A stretch of 64,000 nucleotides of DNA from Vibrio splendidus (GTDB lineage: Bacteria > Pseudomonadota > Gammaproteobacteria > Enterobacterales > Vibrionaceae), in assembly GCF_001557875.1 (NCBI RefSeq), contig NZ_LNRF01000005.1, forward strand, positions 1 to 64,000, given 5' to 3'. Under the pieces are notes generated by a model. That model had not been told where the DNA came from and did not search any database. It saw only the letters and a list, made by a program, of their open reading frames with translations. Positions 9,453-18,287 of this stretch are shown piece after piece. Each line of letters opens with the position of its first letter. The stretch's first letter is position 1. A program made the translations under genes and the position numbers.

Positions 9453-9755
9453 CTAGGGCTGCCATTTGTATATTCTGAGTTTGATCTTTCCTGCATCACT
9501 CACTTCAACCCCTTCTTTGACCAAATGCTGCTTTTGTCGGTCGAACGAATCCCCCTTTAAAGAGATCTCTCCCTTGCTGTTTATCACTCGATACCAAGGC
9601 AGTTTGCTACCTTCTGGTAGGTTACCCAGCGCTTTACCAACATGGCGCGCATAGCCCGGAAATCCTGAAAAACGTGCTATGTCTCCATAAGTTGTTACTT
9701 TTCCATATGGAATTTGGTGAATCACAGCAAAGATTTGGCTCAAAAATTGGTCCAT
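9453..9755 (-). CDS. atl: Alkyltransferase-like protein (ATL), DNA base-flipping
   Basis: Small DNA-repair accessory protein of 100 residues. It is homologous to the DNA-binding domain of O6-alkylguanine transferases, but the active Cys of PCHR is Trp54 here (LPWYRVIN). Family members bind O6-alkylguanine, flip the base and recruit nucleotide excision repair without removing the alkyl group. The HTH (TTYGDIARFSGFP) and the arginine-containing helix ARHVGKAL are present. The ATG at 9755 has AGGA about 9 nt upstream; a GTG 33 nt further upstream is less likely. Confidence 0.92.
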   Translation of the reverse strand: MDQFLSQIFAVIHQIPYGKVTTYGDIARFSGFPGYARHVGKALGNLPEGSKLPWYRVINSKGEISLKGDSFDRQKQHLVKEGVEVSDAGKIKLRIYKWQP

Positions 9756-9982
9756 ACTAAATGTTCCTAGTTCATAAATACCAATCACAGTAAGTAAGTG
9801 TTCAAAAATAGCGTAGGGAAAAAGCTTGAGAGCAAGGCCGCTCTTTTTGATAAGAAGTTTTGATAAGTAGTTATTCTACAATCAAAAAATCTAACGAGGT
9901 TATCGAGTTTTTTAACAAGCTAGGGTGACCAGTTAATTACTACGATTGGTATGGTACCACGGATCGGTAGAAGGAGAGGGCT

Positions 9983-10726
9983 ATGGTATTTTCAACGTTT
10001 CAGTTCTTGATAACCACATTATTAGCGGTTGTTTGCGCGAGAGCAATCAGTTTAAGTGAGGGAGACATCCCCGTGCTTGCAATGGTAATTCCTGCTTTAT
10101 GGATTTTACCACAGGGGGGCATAGCAGGATTAGCTTTGCTTGTTTCCATGACCACTTATGGTCTAACCCTTCCTTTGCAGCCCATTACGCTGTCTGTCAG
10201 TGCATGGGTACTATTTCCGCTATTGATGGTGGTCTTCTCAAGACGCAGTAGTTTGTCAGTCGTGATTATTTCCGGCTTGATTGTGACTACTTTGCAGGTC
10301 GGGATCATGGTCACGCAATCAGCAGGCAAGCTTGAAGGCGTCCCGTGGGTTACCACACTTCAGACCTTATCTATCATCGTAATTTGGTGGGCAGCCAATC
10401 ATCTTAAGCCAGCCAGCCGACACAGCTGGTGGTCATTAGGCTTAATACTTCCATTATGGATAGCCGATTTACCTTATGCTGCTTTGGTGGCCTTGTGTAT
10501 AACGGGCATCATGGCATCGATGGAAACGCTGACGCGCTTGAAAACCTTCCGCTGGAATAAACTATTATGTTGGACACTGCCAACGGTCGGTTTTGCGGCT
10601 CTGGTAATTACTCCAAGTATCGAAGTACCAAGCCCTGTCTTTGTGGTGTGGTTGTGTCTATTAGGCACCGCGTGGATGACAGACTACATCATTCGCACAG
10701 AAGATAACGAAGACATCGATGTCTAG
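9983..10726 (+). CDS. Integral membrane protein, unknown function
   Basis: Protein of 247 residues, almost entirely hydrophobic, with about 7 or 8 predicted transmembrane helices. A short charged C-terminus (RTEDNEDIDV) is probably cytoplasmic. There are no catalytic motifs or charged residues inside helices that would suggest a transporter family. A strong ribosome binding site (AAGGAGAGGG) sits before the ATG. It lies between atl and ffs and has its own terminator at 10754-10784. I do not recognise the family. Confidence 0.75.
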   Translation: MVFSTFQFLITTLLAVVCARAISLSEGDIPVLAMVIPALWILPQGGIAGLALLVSMTTYGLTLPLQPITLSVSAWVLFPLLMVVFSRRSSLSVVIISGLIVTTLQVGIMVTQSAGKLEGVPWVTTLQTLSIIVIWWAANHLKPASRHSWWSLGLILPLWIADLPYAALVALCITGIMASMETLTRLKTFRWNKLLCWTLPTVGFAALVITPSIEVPSPVFVVWLCLLGTAWMTDYIIRTEDNEDIDV

Positions 10727-10753
10727 TACTTCAGCAATCCAAACCTTCCAAAT

Positions 10754-10784
10754 GCAGGTAAATGGTGAATTTACCTGCGATTTT
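10754..10784 (+). terminator. Probable rho-independent terminator
   Basis: A perfect 10-bp inverted repeat, GCAGGTAAAT (10754-10763) and ATTTACCTGC (10769-10778), with a 5-nt loop followed by GATTTTCT. It lies 28 nt after the membrane-protein stop. The T run is short. Confidence 0.7.
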
Positions 10785-10847
10785 CTAGTGGTTTGAATAA
10801 AGGATAAGCACTTAGACCGCAATTGTTCAAAAATAGGGTGGAAGGGC

Positions 10848-10875
10848 TTGCAATGGTTGCTGTGATGCTTAATAA
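10848..10875 (+). promoter_or_regulatory. Candidate ffs promoter
   Basis: TTGCAA (10848-10853), a 16-bp spacer and TAATAA (10870-10875). This would give a leader of roughly 35 nt before mature 4.5S RNA, consistent with a precursor trimmed at its 5' end by RNase P. Other weak pairs exist nearer the gene, so the assignment is tentative. Confidence 0.35.
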
Positions 10876-10918
10876 TCCAATCACTCTTTGAGGCAAGCCT
10901 CTTAGAAAACGAATCTAT

Positions 10919-11025
10919 GGGGGCCTGGTCCTCCCGCAACAATAGCTCGTGAACTCGGTCAGGCCTGGAAGGGAGCAGCCGCAGCGAGTGACTTGTGTGC
11001 CGGGATGTGGCTGGGTTCCCACCCC
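10919..11025 (+). ncRNA. ffs: Signal recognition particle 4.5S RNA
   Basis: RNA component of the bacterial signal recognition particle, which binds Ffh and targets membrane proteins. The conserved Ffh-binding hairpin is clear: GGTCAGGCCTGGAAGGGAGC followed by AGCCGCAGCG, then GTGTGCCGGGATG on the return strand. The 5' GGGGGCC pairs with the 3' GGTTCCC to close the long hairpin. Length is about 107 nt (E. coli 114). The ends are estimated from base pairing. A strong terminator follows directly. Its place after tesB-ybaY-atl matches E. coli. Confidence 0.95.
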
Positions 11026-11028
11026 TTA

Positions 11029-11057
11029 AAAAAGCCGCTCTTTATGAGCGGCTTTTT
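11029..11057 (+). terminator. ffs terminator
   Basis: AAAAAGCCGCTC (11029-11040) pairs with GAGCGGCTTTTT (11046-11057), a perfect 12-bp stem with a 5-nt loop. It begins 4 nt after the mature 4.5S RNA. Confidence 0.93.
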
Positions 11058-11525
11058 GCTATCTGAATCTTTTAAAATCATCGATTTATATACGTTAAAA
11101 GTAAGCTAAAACGCAATGTTTTACTGGGTACTAAAAAACGGTATCAAATTATCCATCGCTCAAGCCTAAAGAAAATGATCGTTTCACTTTCACTCCTTTC
11201 TCACTGTCCTCCACACTTCGATCGTCTCCGGAAAAAGACTTTACACATTGGTTTACTCGTTCCTGATGTATCGAACAATGCTATCAATCCATTGAAAGTA
11301 TTTTGTAAAATTTTTAATGTGTGTAGTGTGCCCTTCAAAAATGGGGGATATGATAGCAGCGAGTTGATTGATAAGCCGATCGTAAAATTGACTACCAAAC
11401 ACGTTCCTACTCTCTCCTAACGGGTAACTTATAGCTTTCTGTACCCACAGAATAAAAAATGGACAAAAATTGGCTAATATCAATTGAATACAGTTAACTA
11501 TATGTCTCGAGGTGTATTTTCGCGT
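11058..11525. other. Long leader region upstream of the exopolysaccharide operon
   Basis: 468 nt without a supported gene. It must carry the promoter and control elements of the operon that starts at 11526. I searched by eye for the JUMPstart/ops element (GGCGGTAGCGT) that recruits RfaH and did not find it. A short reading frame at 11175-11420 has no ribosome binding site or recognisable content. No palindromic operator stood out. Confidence 0.5.
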
Positions 11526-12941
11526 ATGAATATAAAACAAGCCCTGAAAATTGCAGAAGACGGTTATGCTCCATTATTTAAAGCTACAGATTTTTTGCTA
11601 ATAAACCTTTCTTTAGCAATTATTGTAAATACGGCATTTGTTGATGAGACTGCTATCGATGTTGCAGGGGCTTTCTTTGTCGCGACATTCTTTTTGTTGT
11701 TTGGTGAGTATTGCCACTTATACCGACCTCATATTCGCCGACGCCTTGCCTCTTCTATCCTTCGTATTATGGCGACAGCCTTCCTCACCTTGATTGCGAT
11801 GGAAATCGTTAAATATAACGTGGCGGATTTGGTGGGAAGTCAAATAAGTCACTTTCGTAATGGCTTGTATTATATTTGGTTCGCCAGCGCTATATTATCG
11901 ACCATTTTAATTCGAGTAGTTGCCTTTACTATCTACCGACACTGCTTTAAAAAGTACAAAAAGGTAAAGAGAATCGCGATTGTCGGATTGTCACCAGCGG
12001 CGCTCGCTGTGGAAAAACAATTGCTGACTTTTTATAGGAGTCAGGATATCGAGATTGAGCTGTATGATGATCGAAAGGAAGAGCGATTTGGGTACATGAT
12101 CAAGTCTCGCTATGTAGGAAGAGTGGAAGTGCTGATTGAAAAGGCACAAAACAACGAGATTGATGAAGTTTATATAGCGTTACCTATGGTTGCGAAAGAG
12201 CGAATAATTGACTGTTTAACTCTTTTATCTGATACAACCGTTGATACTTTTATGGTTCCTGATTTATACAGCTATAACCTTTCTGCGTCACAATTTAAGT
12301 CAATTGGTCATGTACAAACGTTAAGTATTTTCGGTACTCCCTTTGATGGCATGGGCGGGGTGACTAAGCGTATCGAAGATATTGTCTTAGCTAGCCTCAT
12401 TTTGTTACTTATTACGCCTGTTCTTTGTGCTGTGGCAATCGGAGTCAAACTCAGTTCTAAAGGTCCCATCTTGTTTAAACAAGATCGTTATGGTTTGGGT
12501 GGAAAAAAGATAAAGGTATGGAAATTTCGCTCTATGAATGTGATGGAGAATGGGGACGATTTTAAACAAGCAACGCATTCAGACCCAAGAGTGACAAAGT
12601 TTGGTGCGTTTATTCGCCGAACATCTTTAGATGAGCTTCCTCAATTTTTTAATGTGTTACAAGGTTCAATGTCTATCGTAGGGCCAAGACCTCATGCGGT
12701 TGCGCATAATGAGCAGTACCGGAAGATCGTATCTAACTACATGATTAGGCATAAAATAAAGCCCGGTATAACAGGTTGGGCGCAAATTAATGGTTATCGT
12801 GGAGAGACCGAAACCGTCGATAAAATGAGTAAGCGGGTTCAGTATGACATCGTTTATTTACAGAATTGGTCGCTTTGGTTGGACATTAAAATAGTGTTTC
12901 TAACAGTTTTCAAAGGGTTTGTTAGTGAAAAGGCGTACTAG
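11526..12941 (+). CDS. Undecaprenyl-phosphate sugar-1-phosphate transferase (WcaJ/VpsL type)
   Basis: Membrane enzyme of 471 residues that starts exopolysaccharide repeat synthesis by moving a hexose-1-phosphate, usually glucose, onto undecaprenyl phosphate. Four or five N-terminal transmembrane helices precede a CoA-binding-like domain (VKRIAIVGLSPAA). A further helix leads into the catalytic bacterial sugar transferase domain, with KVWKFRSM, TSLDELPQFFNVLQG, MSIVGPRPH and KPGITGWAQ. The ATG at 11526 has GAGG upstream, though 13 nt away; an ATG at 11502 and a TTG at 11484 are alternatives. It is the first gene of the operon and overlaps the next gene by 17 nt. Confidence 0.92.
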   Translation: MNIKQALKIAEDGYAPLFKATDFLLINLSLAIIVNTAFVDETAIDVAGAFFVATFFLLFGEYCHLYRPHIRRRLASSILRIMATAFLTLIAMEIVKYNVADLVGSQISHFRNGLYYIWFASAILSTILIRVVAFTIYRHCFKKYKKVKRIAIVGLSPAALAVEKQLLTFYRSQDIEIELYDDRKEERFGYMIKSRYVGRVEVLIEKAQNNEIDEVYIALPMVAKERIIDCLTLLSDTTVDTFMVPDLYSYNLSASQFKSIGHVQTLSIFGTPFDGMGGVTKRIEDIVLASLILLLITPVLCAVAIGVKLSSKGPILFKQDRYGLGGKKIKVWKFRSMNVMENGDDFKQATHSDPRVTKFGAFIRRTSLDELPQFFNVLQGSMSIVGPRPHAVAHNEQYRKIVSNYMIRHKIKPGITGWAQINGYRGETETVDKMSKRVQYDIVYLQNWSLWLDIKIVFLTVFKGFVSEKAY

Positions 12942-14229
12942 CCTAGTAAGTATCAATGTTGTGTTTTCTCTTGGTTTGGTTAGCCAAGTTTGTCATGCCG
13001 AGCTTACTCCCAAGTCGCATATCTCAGTCGCGGGTATTGATGTTCAGTCACAGGTTGGCGTTGAGTATGGTCAGGATTCCAATGTGACGTACCAAGTTGA
13101 ATCGGTGAATGAGATAGACTCAACTTATACCAAATTAACACCGTATTTGCGTGCAGTAGGCGAGCGCGGAGAGGACCGATATGTGCTGGTTTACTCTGGT
13201 GATTATTCGCGCTATGACGGTGCAAGTGATGATGATTACACCGACCATTTTTTAATGTTTCAATCTTCGTTGAGGTTTGGGCTTAAGCACGGTCTTGATT
13301 GGTTTATCCAGCAAGATTGGGGGCATGAGGAAAGGGGTACAGAGCTAACGGAAGGTTTCAATCCTACTCAGTTTGCATCTTTTGGGGTGAATACACCGTT
13401 ACAAAACCGGTTCCTAAATAGTGAGATACGATATAGCTATGGAGCGCCTGAGGGGCGGGGGAAATTAGATTTTGCTTGGCAGGTTAAAGATATAACGTTT
13501 GATGAGTTGGACGAAATACAAAGCGCATCCAGTGACTTCTACCATTATATAAAAGAGCAGGAATGGAAAGAAAATACTATAACTGCTGAATTGTTCGACC
13601 AGTATTCATCGCGGACTCGCTTTCGATACAGTCTAATTAGTAATCTAAGAAGCTATGAAGCAAATTCGGCTAAGGATTCGAGCGAACATTATGCGCTCGT
13701 CGGTTTGAAGTCCCAACGAACGGGAAAACTGATAATAGAGACTGATTTAGCATGGTTGTACAAGCGTTTTCCGAATAACAGTGAGGCACAATCGTTCAGT
13801 GGTTTAAATTGGGACGCTAATATTAACTGGCAACCACTCAAGCATTCGAAGTGGTCTTTATATGGTTGGCGCAGAGTCAAAGACCCAACGGAAGAAGGTG
13901 GTTATATTCTTAACACTAAGGTCGGTATATCGTGGAAACATCATTGGTGGGTCGAGCGGTTAAGTACTACGGTTGATTATGGAAGAGAAGTCGATGACTA
14001 TCGGGTAGAACAGAATGATAGAAAGGATGATCTAGACGTTGCGTCAGTCTCGTTAGGATATGATTTTCGGCCTTCAATTAGACTTGAGTTGAACTATCAG
14101 TTCGCTCGTAAACGTTCGAACGAGGATGAAGTGGTGTTTTTCATCGGAGATAACTCCCAATCCCCGGTGAGTCGTCAACTTGGCTATGACAAAAACACAA
14201 TTGGATTGACACTAAAGGTACAGATCTAG
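12925..14229 (+). CDS. Outer-membrane beta-barrel protein of the exopolysaccharide operon (VpsM/Wzp-like)
   Basis: Secreted protein of 434 residues. It starts with GTG at 12925, preceded by AAAGGG at ideal 7-nt spacing, and has a signal peptide ending near CHAE. The rest is rich in alternating polar and aromatic strands (for example GYDFRPSIRLELNYQF, TIGLTLKVQI), typical of an outer-membrane barrel of about 16 to 18 strands. It lies directly before a short OPX protein that lacks an outer-membrane helix. I infer that this barrel is the actual exit channel, like the Wzp barrels described in Myxococcus. The position corresponds to vpsM in V. cholerae vpsLMNO; the homology is inferred from order. 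Confidence 0.75.
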   Translation: MKRRTSLVSINVVFSLGLVSQVCHAELTPKSHISVAGIDVQSQVGVEYGQDSNVTYQVESVNEIDSTYTKLTPYLRAVGERGEDRYVLVYSGDYSRYDGASDDDYTDHFLMFQSSLRFGLKHGLDWFIQQDWGHEERGTELTEGFNPTQFASFGVNTPLQNRFLNSEIRYSYGAPEGRGKLDFAWQVKDITFDELDEIQSASSDFYHYIKEQEWKENTITAELFDQYSSRTRFRYSLISNLRSYEANSAKDSSEHYALVGLKSQRTGKLIIETDLAWLYKRFPNNSEAQSFSGLNWDANINWQPLKHSKWSLYGWRRVKDPTEEGGYILNTKVGISWKHHWWVERLSTTVDYGREVDDYRVEQNDRKDDLDVASVSLGYDFRPSIRLELNYQFARKRSNEDEVVFFIGDNSQSPVSRQLGYDKNTIGLTLKVQI

Positions 14230-14231
14230 AG

Positions 14232-14843
14232 ATGAAAAAAATAAAGCTACTGCTATTAGGTTACTGTGTGTTGATGAGCTGTATTAGTTTTGCCGCATCC
14301 GCAAACACGACAGCACCTGAAAAAGAAGTGAAAGGCACTACTTCCAAGACTCTTGAAAATAGCCATCAGTCGGCTAACAGTGAGACCCGAGAGTACCTTT
14401 TGGGACCAGGAGACACGATACGAATCTGGGTGTATGGGGAAAAAGAAATGTCGATGTCGCTAAAGATAGGCAAGCGTGGTGATATTAATTTCCCCTATAT
14501 AGGTCGAGTACAGCTCTCGGGACAAGCGACAGATTCGATAGAGCACGACATTGAAACTCGTTTGAAAGCTGGTTTTATTCGCTCGCCAATGGTAACCGTC
14601 ACTATGGAAGAATTCCGGAAATTTTACCTTCTTGGAGAAGTTGAAAGTCCAAATGGTTATGAATATGAACCACAACTTACGGTTGAACAAGCGATTGCTA
14701 TGGCAGGTGGTTTCACCGATAGAGCCGATAGAAGTGACATTAACATTCGCCCATCAGGGCAAAAAGAATTGATAAAGAAAGTCGACATGACACACTCAGT
14801 CTATCCTGGCGATGTTGTTATTGTTGAGAAGAGCTTTTTCTAA
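14232..14843 (+). CDS. Short polysaccharide export (OPX/Wza-type) protein
   Basis: Periplasmic polysaccharide export protein of 203 residues. After a signal peptide (cleavage near SFAASA) comes a Poly_export domain, YLLGPGDTIRIWVYGE through MVTVTMEEFR, then one SLBB domain (FYLLGEVESPNGYEYEP, TVEQAIAMAGGFTDRA). E. coli Wza has about 380 residues with several SLBB-like domains and a C-terminal helix crossing the outer membrane; those are missing here. The Cys in LMSC could be a weak lipobox, but Met at -2 is unusual. It starts 2 nt after the barrel gene and probably works with it and the Wzc-like protein. Confidence 0.9.
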   Translation: MKKIKLLLLGYCVLMSCISFAASANTTAPEKEVKGTTSKTLENSHQSANSETREYLLGPGDTIRIWVYGEKEMSMSLKIGKRGDINFPYIGRVQLSGQATDSIEHDIETRLKAGFIRSPMVTVTMEEFRKFYLLGEVESPNGYEYEPQLTVEQAIAMAGGFTDRADRSDINIRPSGQKELIKKVDMTHSVYPGDVVIVEKSFF

Positions 14844-14856
14844 GGTGATAAAATTA

Positions 14857-17076
14857 ATGGTAGAACGTGGTAAACCTTTAGAAAGTAACGTCAACTTTGC
14901 ACCGCTTCTGGGCGCGCTGAAAAGTCATGGGCTTAAGTTATTGCTCATTACAGTGGTAGTAACAGGGTTAAGTCTGCCGGTGATTTGGTCGATGACGGCT
15001 AAATACGTCTCGACGGCGACAGTGTTGATTAAGGCGCAACCGGATAATGCCTCTCCGATTGACCAGATAGAAGATTATGACTCTGCTCGCTCACAGTACT
15101 ATGAAACTCAATTTAACCTTATGCAATCTAGAGTGGTATTGGTCAAAGCCGTTGAAGAGCTAGAGTTGCAACAAAATGAACAATTTAACGGGGCAATGCT
15201 AACTGATAATGGCGATTGGACATTGTCTAGAGAGTTACGCATTGATCATGCTGTTAAAGAGTTGAAACGGCATCTAACATTTACTTCAGTACGCTTAACT
15301 CAATTAGTTTATGTGTCTTATGAATCCGCGAACGCACCACAAGCCTCAATGATAGCAAATGGGGTAGCTCAAGCTTTTATTGACTATACGGTAGAGCAAA
15401 AAATAGCGAAAACCCAACAAGCTAAGCTGTGGAATCAGCAACAGCTTGGCGTGCTCAAAAAGCAAATTCGCCAGCAAAAACAAGAAATAGACGCGTTTTT
15501 ACAAAGCGAAGGCTTACTGACTTTTCGCGGTATTGATGGATTTGAAACAGAAGAACTCGGGATTGTTACCAATAAATTAGCGGATGCAAAGGAGCGGCGC
15601 CTGATCGCGCAAGCCAATTATGAATTAGTGAACAAATACATGGAAGGTGACACGGCGAGTCTCACCTCGTTGCCTGATTTTTCTTCACATCCCCAGCTAC
15701 AAGATCTTAGAATTGCGCTTATACAAGCCAAAAGGAAACTGTCTGATCTTAATCGACGATATGGACCAAAACACATTAAAGTTCTTGAAGCCAATGCTGA
15801 AATAGAGGTTATTCATAAACAAACCGTACAGCTGCTTGATGAATTAAAACTAGGGCTTCAGCAAAAATATCAAGCAGAACTTATCAAAGAGAACCACTAT
15901 AAAGCGCTATTAGCCTTGCATAAAAAGGACTTTTTTACACTTGCAGATAAGCGTGAGCATTATGACGCTTTGATGGCCGACCTTACTCAAAAACAATCGT
16001 TATATGAACAGCTTTATCTGCGTACAACTGAGCATGCTCTTAACACAACATATAGAGAGCAAGACGCACGAATTTACGACCCTGCGGTGGTCAGTGAGCG
16101 CCCAGCGAAACCTAATAAACCATTGTTAGTCGTGATGGTAAGTATAATGACAATGATAATTAGCGCTCTGATTGTCATTATTCGAGCTGCCACTAAACAA
16201 ACAATAACAACTCTCGCACAGTTAGAGACAAAGCTTGGGTTGATTCCACTGACGGATATGCCCACATTCATTAGTGAACCGATGCCGGCATGGGCGTTAG
16301 GTAAGCAAATTCGTTCCAATCAATACGCAAACGAGATCGGAAATGGCGCATATACCGCACTATCTTTAGCTCGCCCCAGCAGCCAATGCGTTGGTGTCGT
16401 ATCGTCATACCGACAAGAAGGGGCAACGACGACTGCGTTGTTATTAGCTGCCGCGGTCAGTGAAGTGAGACCCACCTTACTGCTTGATTTGGATTATCGT
16501 GGAGAAGGCGAATTTACAAGAGATATTATTGCGGACAGTCACTGCAGTACCGCTAAGTTAAACGAGCAGGAGGAAATGGCTGGGTTTAGTCATTTGGTGT
16601 TTAGCCAATTGAATTCGATACAAATAGGTGATGAAAACAAATCTTCATCATTACAAGAAGCACTACAACTCGATATTGAGCAAGTCATTATGCCAATATC
16701 GCAGGGATTGTCTTATATCGCCCCTGGTACTTTGGCTGAATCACCATTAACTTTTTTTGCTCGTCCAGAATGTGAATCTGCATTGTTGGCACTTTGTCAG
16801 CGTTTTGAATCTGTCATCATTAAGCTTCCAGCTCTGAATGATAGTAAGGATGCACAGCTCCTATTGCGCCTTTTGGATAGCCTGATTGTCGTGGTCAAAT
16901 CTGAGCAACATACGGCGAATGAAATACAGTATCAACTGAATAAGTTGTCGCCGTTGTTGAACCAGCCAGCTTTTGGAGTTCTCAATCAAGTGAGTGATGA
17001 CCTGATTGTAGGTGAAGAATCTCTGCGTTTTATTGCTCAAGGTAGTATGGATTTGCTCAATATTGAGGGTTCTTAG
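14857..17076 (+). CDS. Wzc-like polysaccharide co-polymerase with degenerate ATPase domain
   Basis: Inner-membrane chain-length protein of 739 residues. It has a first transmembrane helix (about 26-48), a Wzz domain, a long periplasmic coiled coil (about 180-350), a second helix (about 415-440, after the PAKPNKP motif), and a cytoplasmic BY-kinase-like domain. In that domain the Walker A position reads SYRQEGATTTA, so the lysine expected in GEGKTT is Ala523. The Walker A' region survives as LLLDLDYRGEG. The C-terminus has no tyrosine cluster. I infer a structural PCP without kinase activity. The ATG at 14857 follows AAGGTG at 9 nt; upstream starts overlap the OPX gene without a ribosome binding site. 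Confidence 0.88.
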   Translation: MVERGKPLESNVNFAPLLGALKSHGLKLLLITVVVTGLSLPVIWSMTAKYVSTATVLIKAQPDNASPIDQIEDYDSARSQYYETQFNLMQSRVVLVKAVEELELQQNEQFNGAMLTDNGDWTLSRELRIDHAVKELKRHLTFTSVRLTQLVYVSYESANAPQASMIANGVAQAFIDYTVEQKIAKTQQAKLWNQQQLGVLKKQIRQQKQEIDAFLQSEGLLTFRGIDGFETEELGIVTNKLADAKERRLIAQANYELVNKYMEGDTASLTSLPDFSSHPQLQDLRIALIQAKRKLSDLNRRYGPKHIKVLEANAEIEVIHKQTVQLLDELKLGLQQKYQAELIKENHYKALLALHKKDFFTLADKREHYDALMADLTQKQSLYEQLYLRTTEHALNTTYREQDARIYDPAVVSERPAKPNKPLLVVMVSIMTMIISALIVIIRAATKQTITTLAQLETKLGLIPLTDMPTFISEPMPAWALGKQIRSNQYANEIGNGAYTALSLARPSSQCVGVVSSYRQEGATTTALLLAAAVSEVRPTLLLDLDYRGEGEFTRDIIADSHCSTAKLNEQEEMAGFSHLVFSQLNSIQIGDENKSSSLQEALQLDIEQVIMPISQGLSYIAPGTLAESPLTFFARPECESALLALCQRFESVIIKLPALNDSKDAQLLLRLLDSLIVVVKSEQHTANEIQYQLNKLSPLLNQPAFGVLNQVSDDLIVGEESLRFIAQGSMDLLNIEGS

Positions 17077-18287
17077 TGAGCTTGCTTAAAAGCATTTCCA
17101 CTATTGCAACATCATCTATATTGTCTCAGTTGATTGGGGCAGGATCGATATGGTTGATTTCGCATTGGTACGGGATGTCGGAAGTCGGCTCATACGCGTT
17201 AACGTACAGTATTGCCTTAATAGGCGCACAAATTTGTACATTTGCATCACAGTTATTACTGCCAAAACAACAACCTAATGAACTAGGGCAAAACGTATCG
17301 TTTTGCTTGCTGTTTAGTGTTTGTGCGTCGTTCATTTACTCTATTGGTATAGCATGTTTTTTTGACCGTCCCATACTTCAAATTCTGATGTTAACGTTGG
17401 CGCATGCATGGATTTTGATCTCTGAGAATTTACTGCTTAGAGATGGAAAAATGAAGTCCCTCGCCCTACAAAGAACATCGATTTCTATATTGGTGTTGTT
17501 ACTTGTTTCTGTCAGCGAAGATTTGAGTGCATTTTATTGGGCTTGGGGGGCATCGTTGTTAGTGTACATGCTGCTATGTATTGGTTACTCACTACCAAGG
17601 AACGTGATAAACATGAAGCAATTCTCGCTTTCGTCTCAGTCATTGTTCTTCCGTAAACACAAACATCATATTGTCAAAGTTGGGAGCGCTGAGGTTTTGG
17701 CAATGGTGAATAATAATTTACCCGTTATTCTGATTAACGTGTGGTTCAGCCCTACCGTGGCTGGCTATTACGCCGTAGTCAGCCGATTTTGCTTAGCGCC
17801 TATTGTGATTGTTGGTAACGCTGTAAGAAACTCTATTTTTTCCAGTTGGTCCGTCGACTTTCGGCATAATCAGTTCAATTACGCTGAATTTTCCAAAGTG
17901 CGCCGGTTACTCTTTGCGTTGGGGATGGCGGCGGTACTTGGCGTCTTCATTTTCTACCCTATAGTGATGCAATTAGGGTTTGGCGCTGAATGGGTCGCTT
18001 CAGTGCCAACGTCTCGCTATATGCTACCGTATTTGTTTATGGCGCTAGCGGTGTGCCCTTTGACTGTTCTTGAGCTGGTTTTCGGATCTCCCAAGTATTT
18101 CCTTCGCATTCAGCTGGAGCAACTTATGGTGGTGGTATTGGCTTTTGGTGCGCTGCCATTTTTTATAAGTGATTATGCATATTCGGTTATTGCCTTCGCA
18201 GTACTGTCTTCAATTCGGTATCTGTTTATTTATTTCAAAGTGAATAAAACGGCTGTGCGACTTCGTCGAACTATGGAGGCGACTTGA
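17076..18287 (+). CDS. Polysaccharide flippase (Wzx family)
   Basis: Integral membrane protein of 403 residues with about 12 transmembrane helices and the general pattern of the MOP/PST flippases, which turn undecaprenyl-linked repeat units to the periplasmic face. Typical features are an N-terminal helix pair (STIATSSILSQLIGAGSIWL), GSAEVLAMVNNNLPVILINVW in the middle and AGYYAVVSRF after it. It starts with GTG overlapping the previous stop (TAGTG). The substrate cannot be read from the sequence; it should be the repeat unit made by the neighbouring transferases. Confidence 0.85.
   Translation: MSLLKSISTIATSSILSQLIGAGSIWLISHWYGMSEVGSYALTYSIALIGAQICTFASQLLLPKQQPNELGQNVSFCLLFSVCASFIYSIGIACFFDRPILQILMLTLAHAWILISENLLLRDGKMKSLALQRTSISILVLLLVSVSEDLSAFYWAWGASLLVYMLLCIGYSLPRNVINMKQFSLSSQSLFFRKHKHHIVKVGSAEVLAMVNNNLPVILINVWFSPTVAGYYAVVSRFCLAPIVIVGNAVRNSIFSSWSVDFRHNQFNYAEFSKVRRLLFALGMAAVLGVFIFYPIVMQLGFGAEWVASVPTSRYMLPYLFMALAVCPLTVLELVFGSPKYFLRIQLEQLMVVVLAFGALPFFISDYAYSVIAFAVLSSIRYLFIYFKVNKTAVRLRRTMEAT

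Noticed and set aside
9448..9480. Hairpin GGCAGC/GCTGCC at the atl stop codon
   Set aside because: Only 6 bp and no T run; it overlaps the last codons of atl.
11175..11420. 81-codon frame in the leader of the exopolysaccharide operon
   Set aside because: No ribosome binding site and no recognisable features; opposite-strand frames of similar length exist over the same stretch, so it looks like chance.
11058..11525. JUMPstart/ops element for RfaH
   Set aside because: The ops core GGCGGTAGCGT was looked for and not found in the leader.
14812..14856. Earlier start for the Wzc-like protein
   Set aside because: It would overlap the OPX gene and has no ribosome binding site, whereas ATG 14857 follows AAGGTG at 9 nt.
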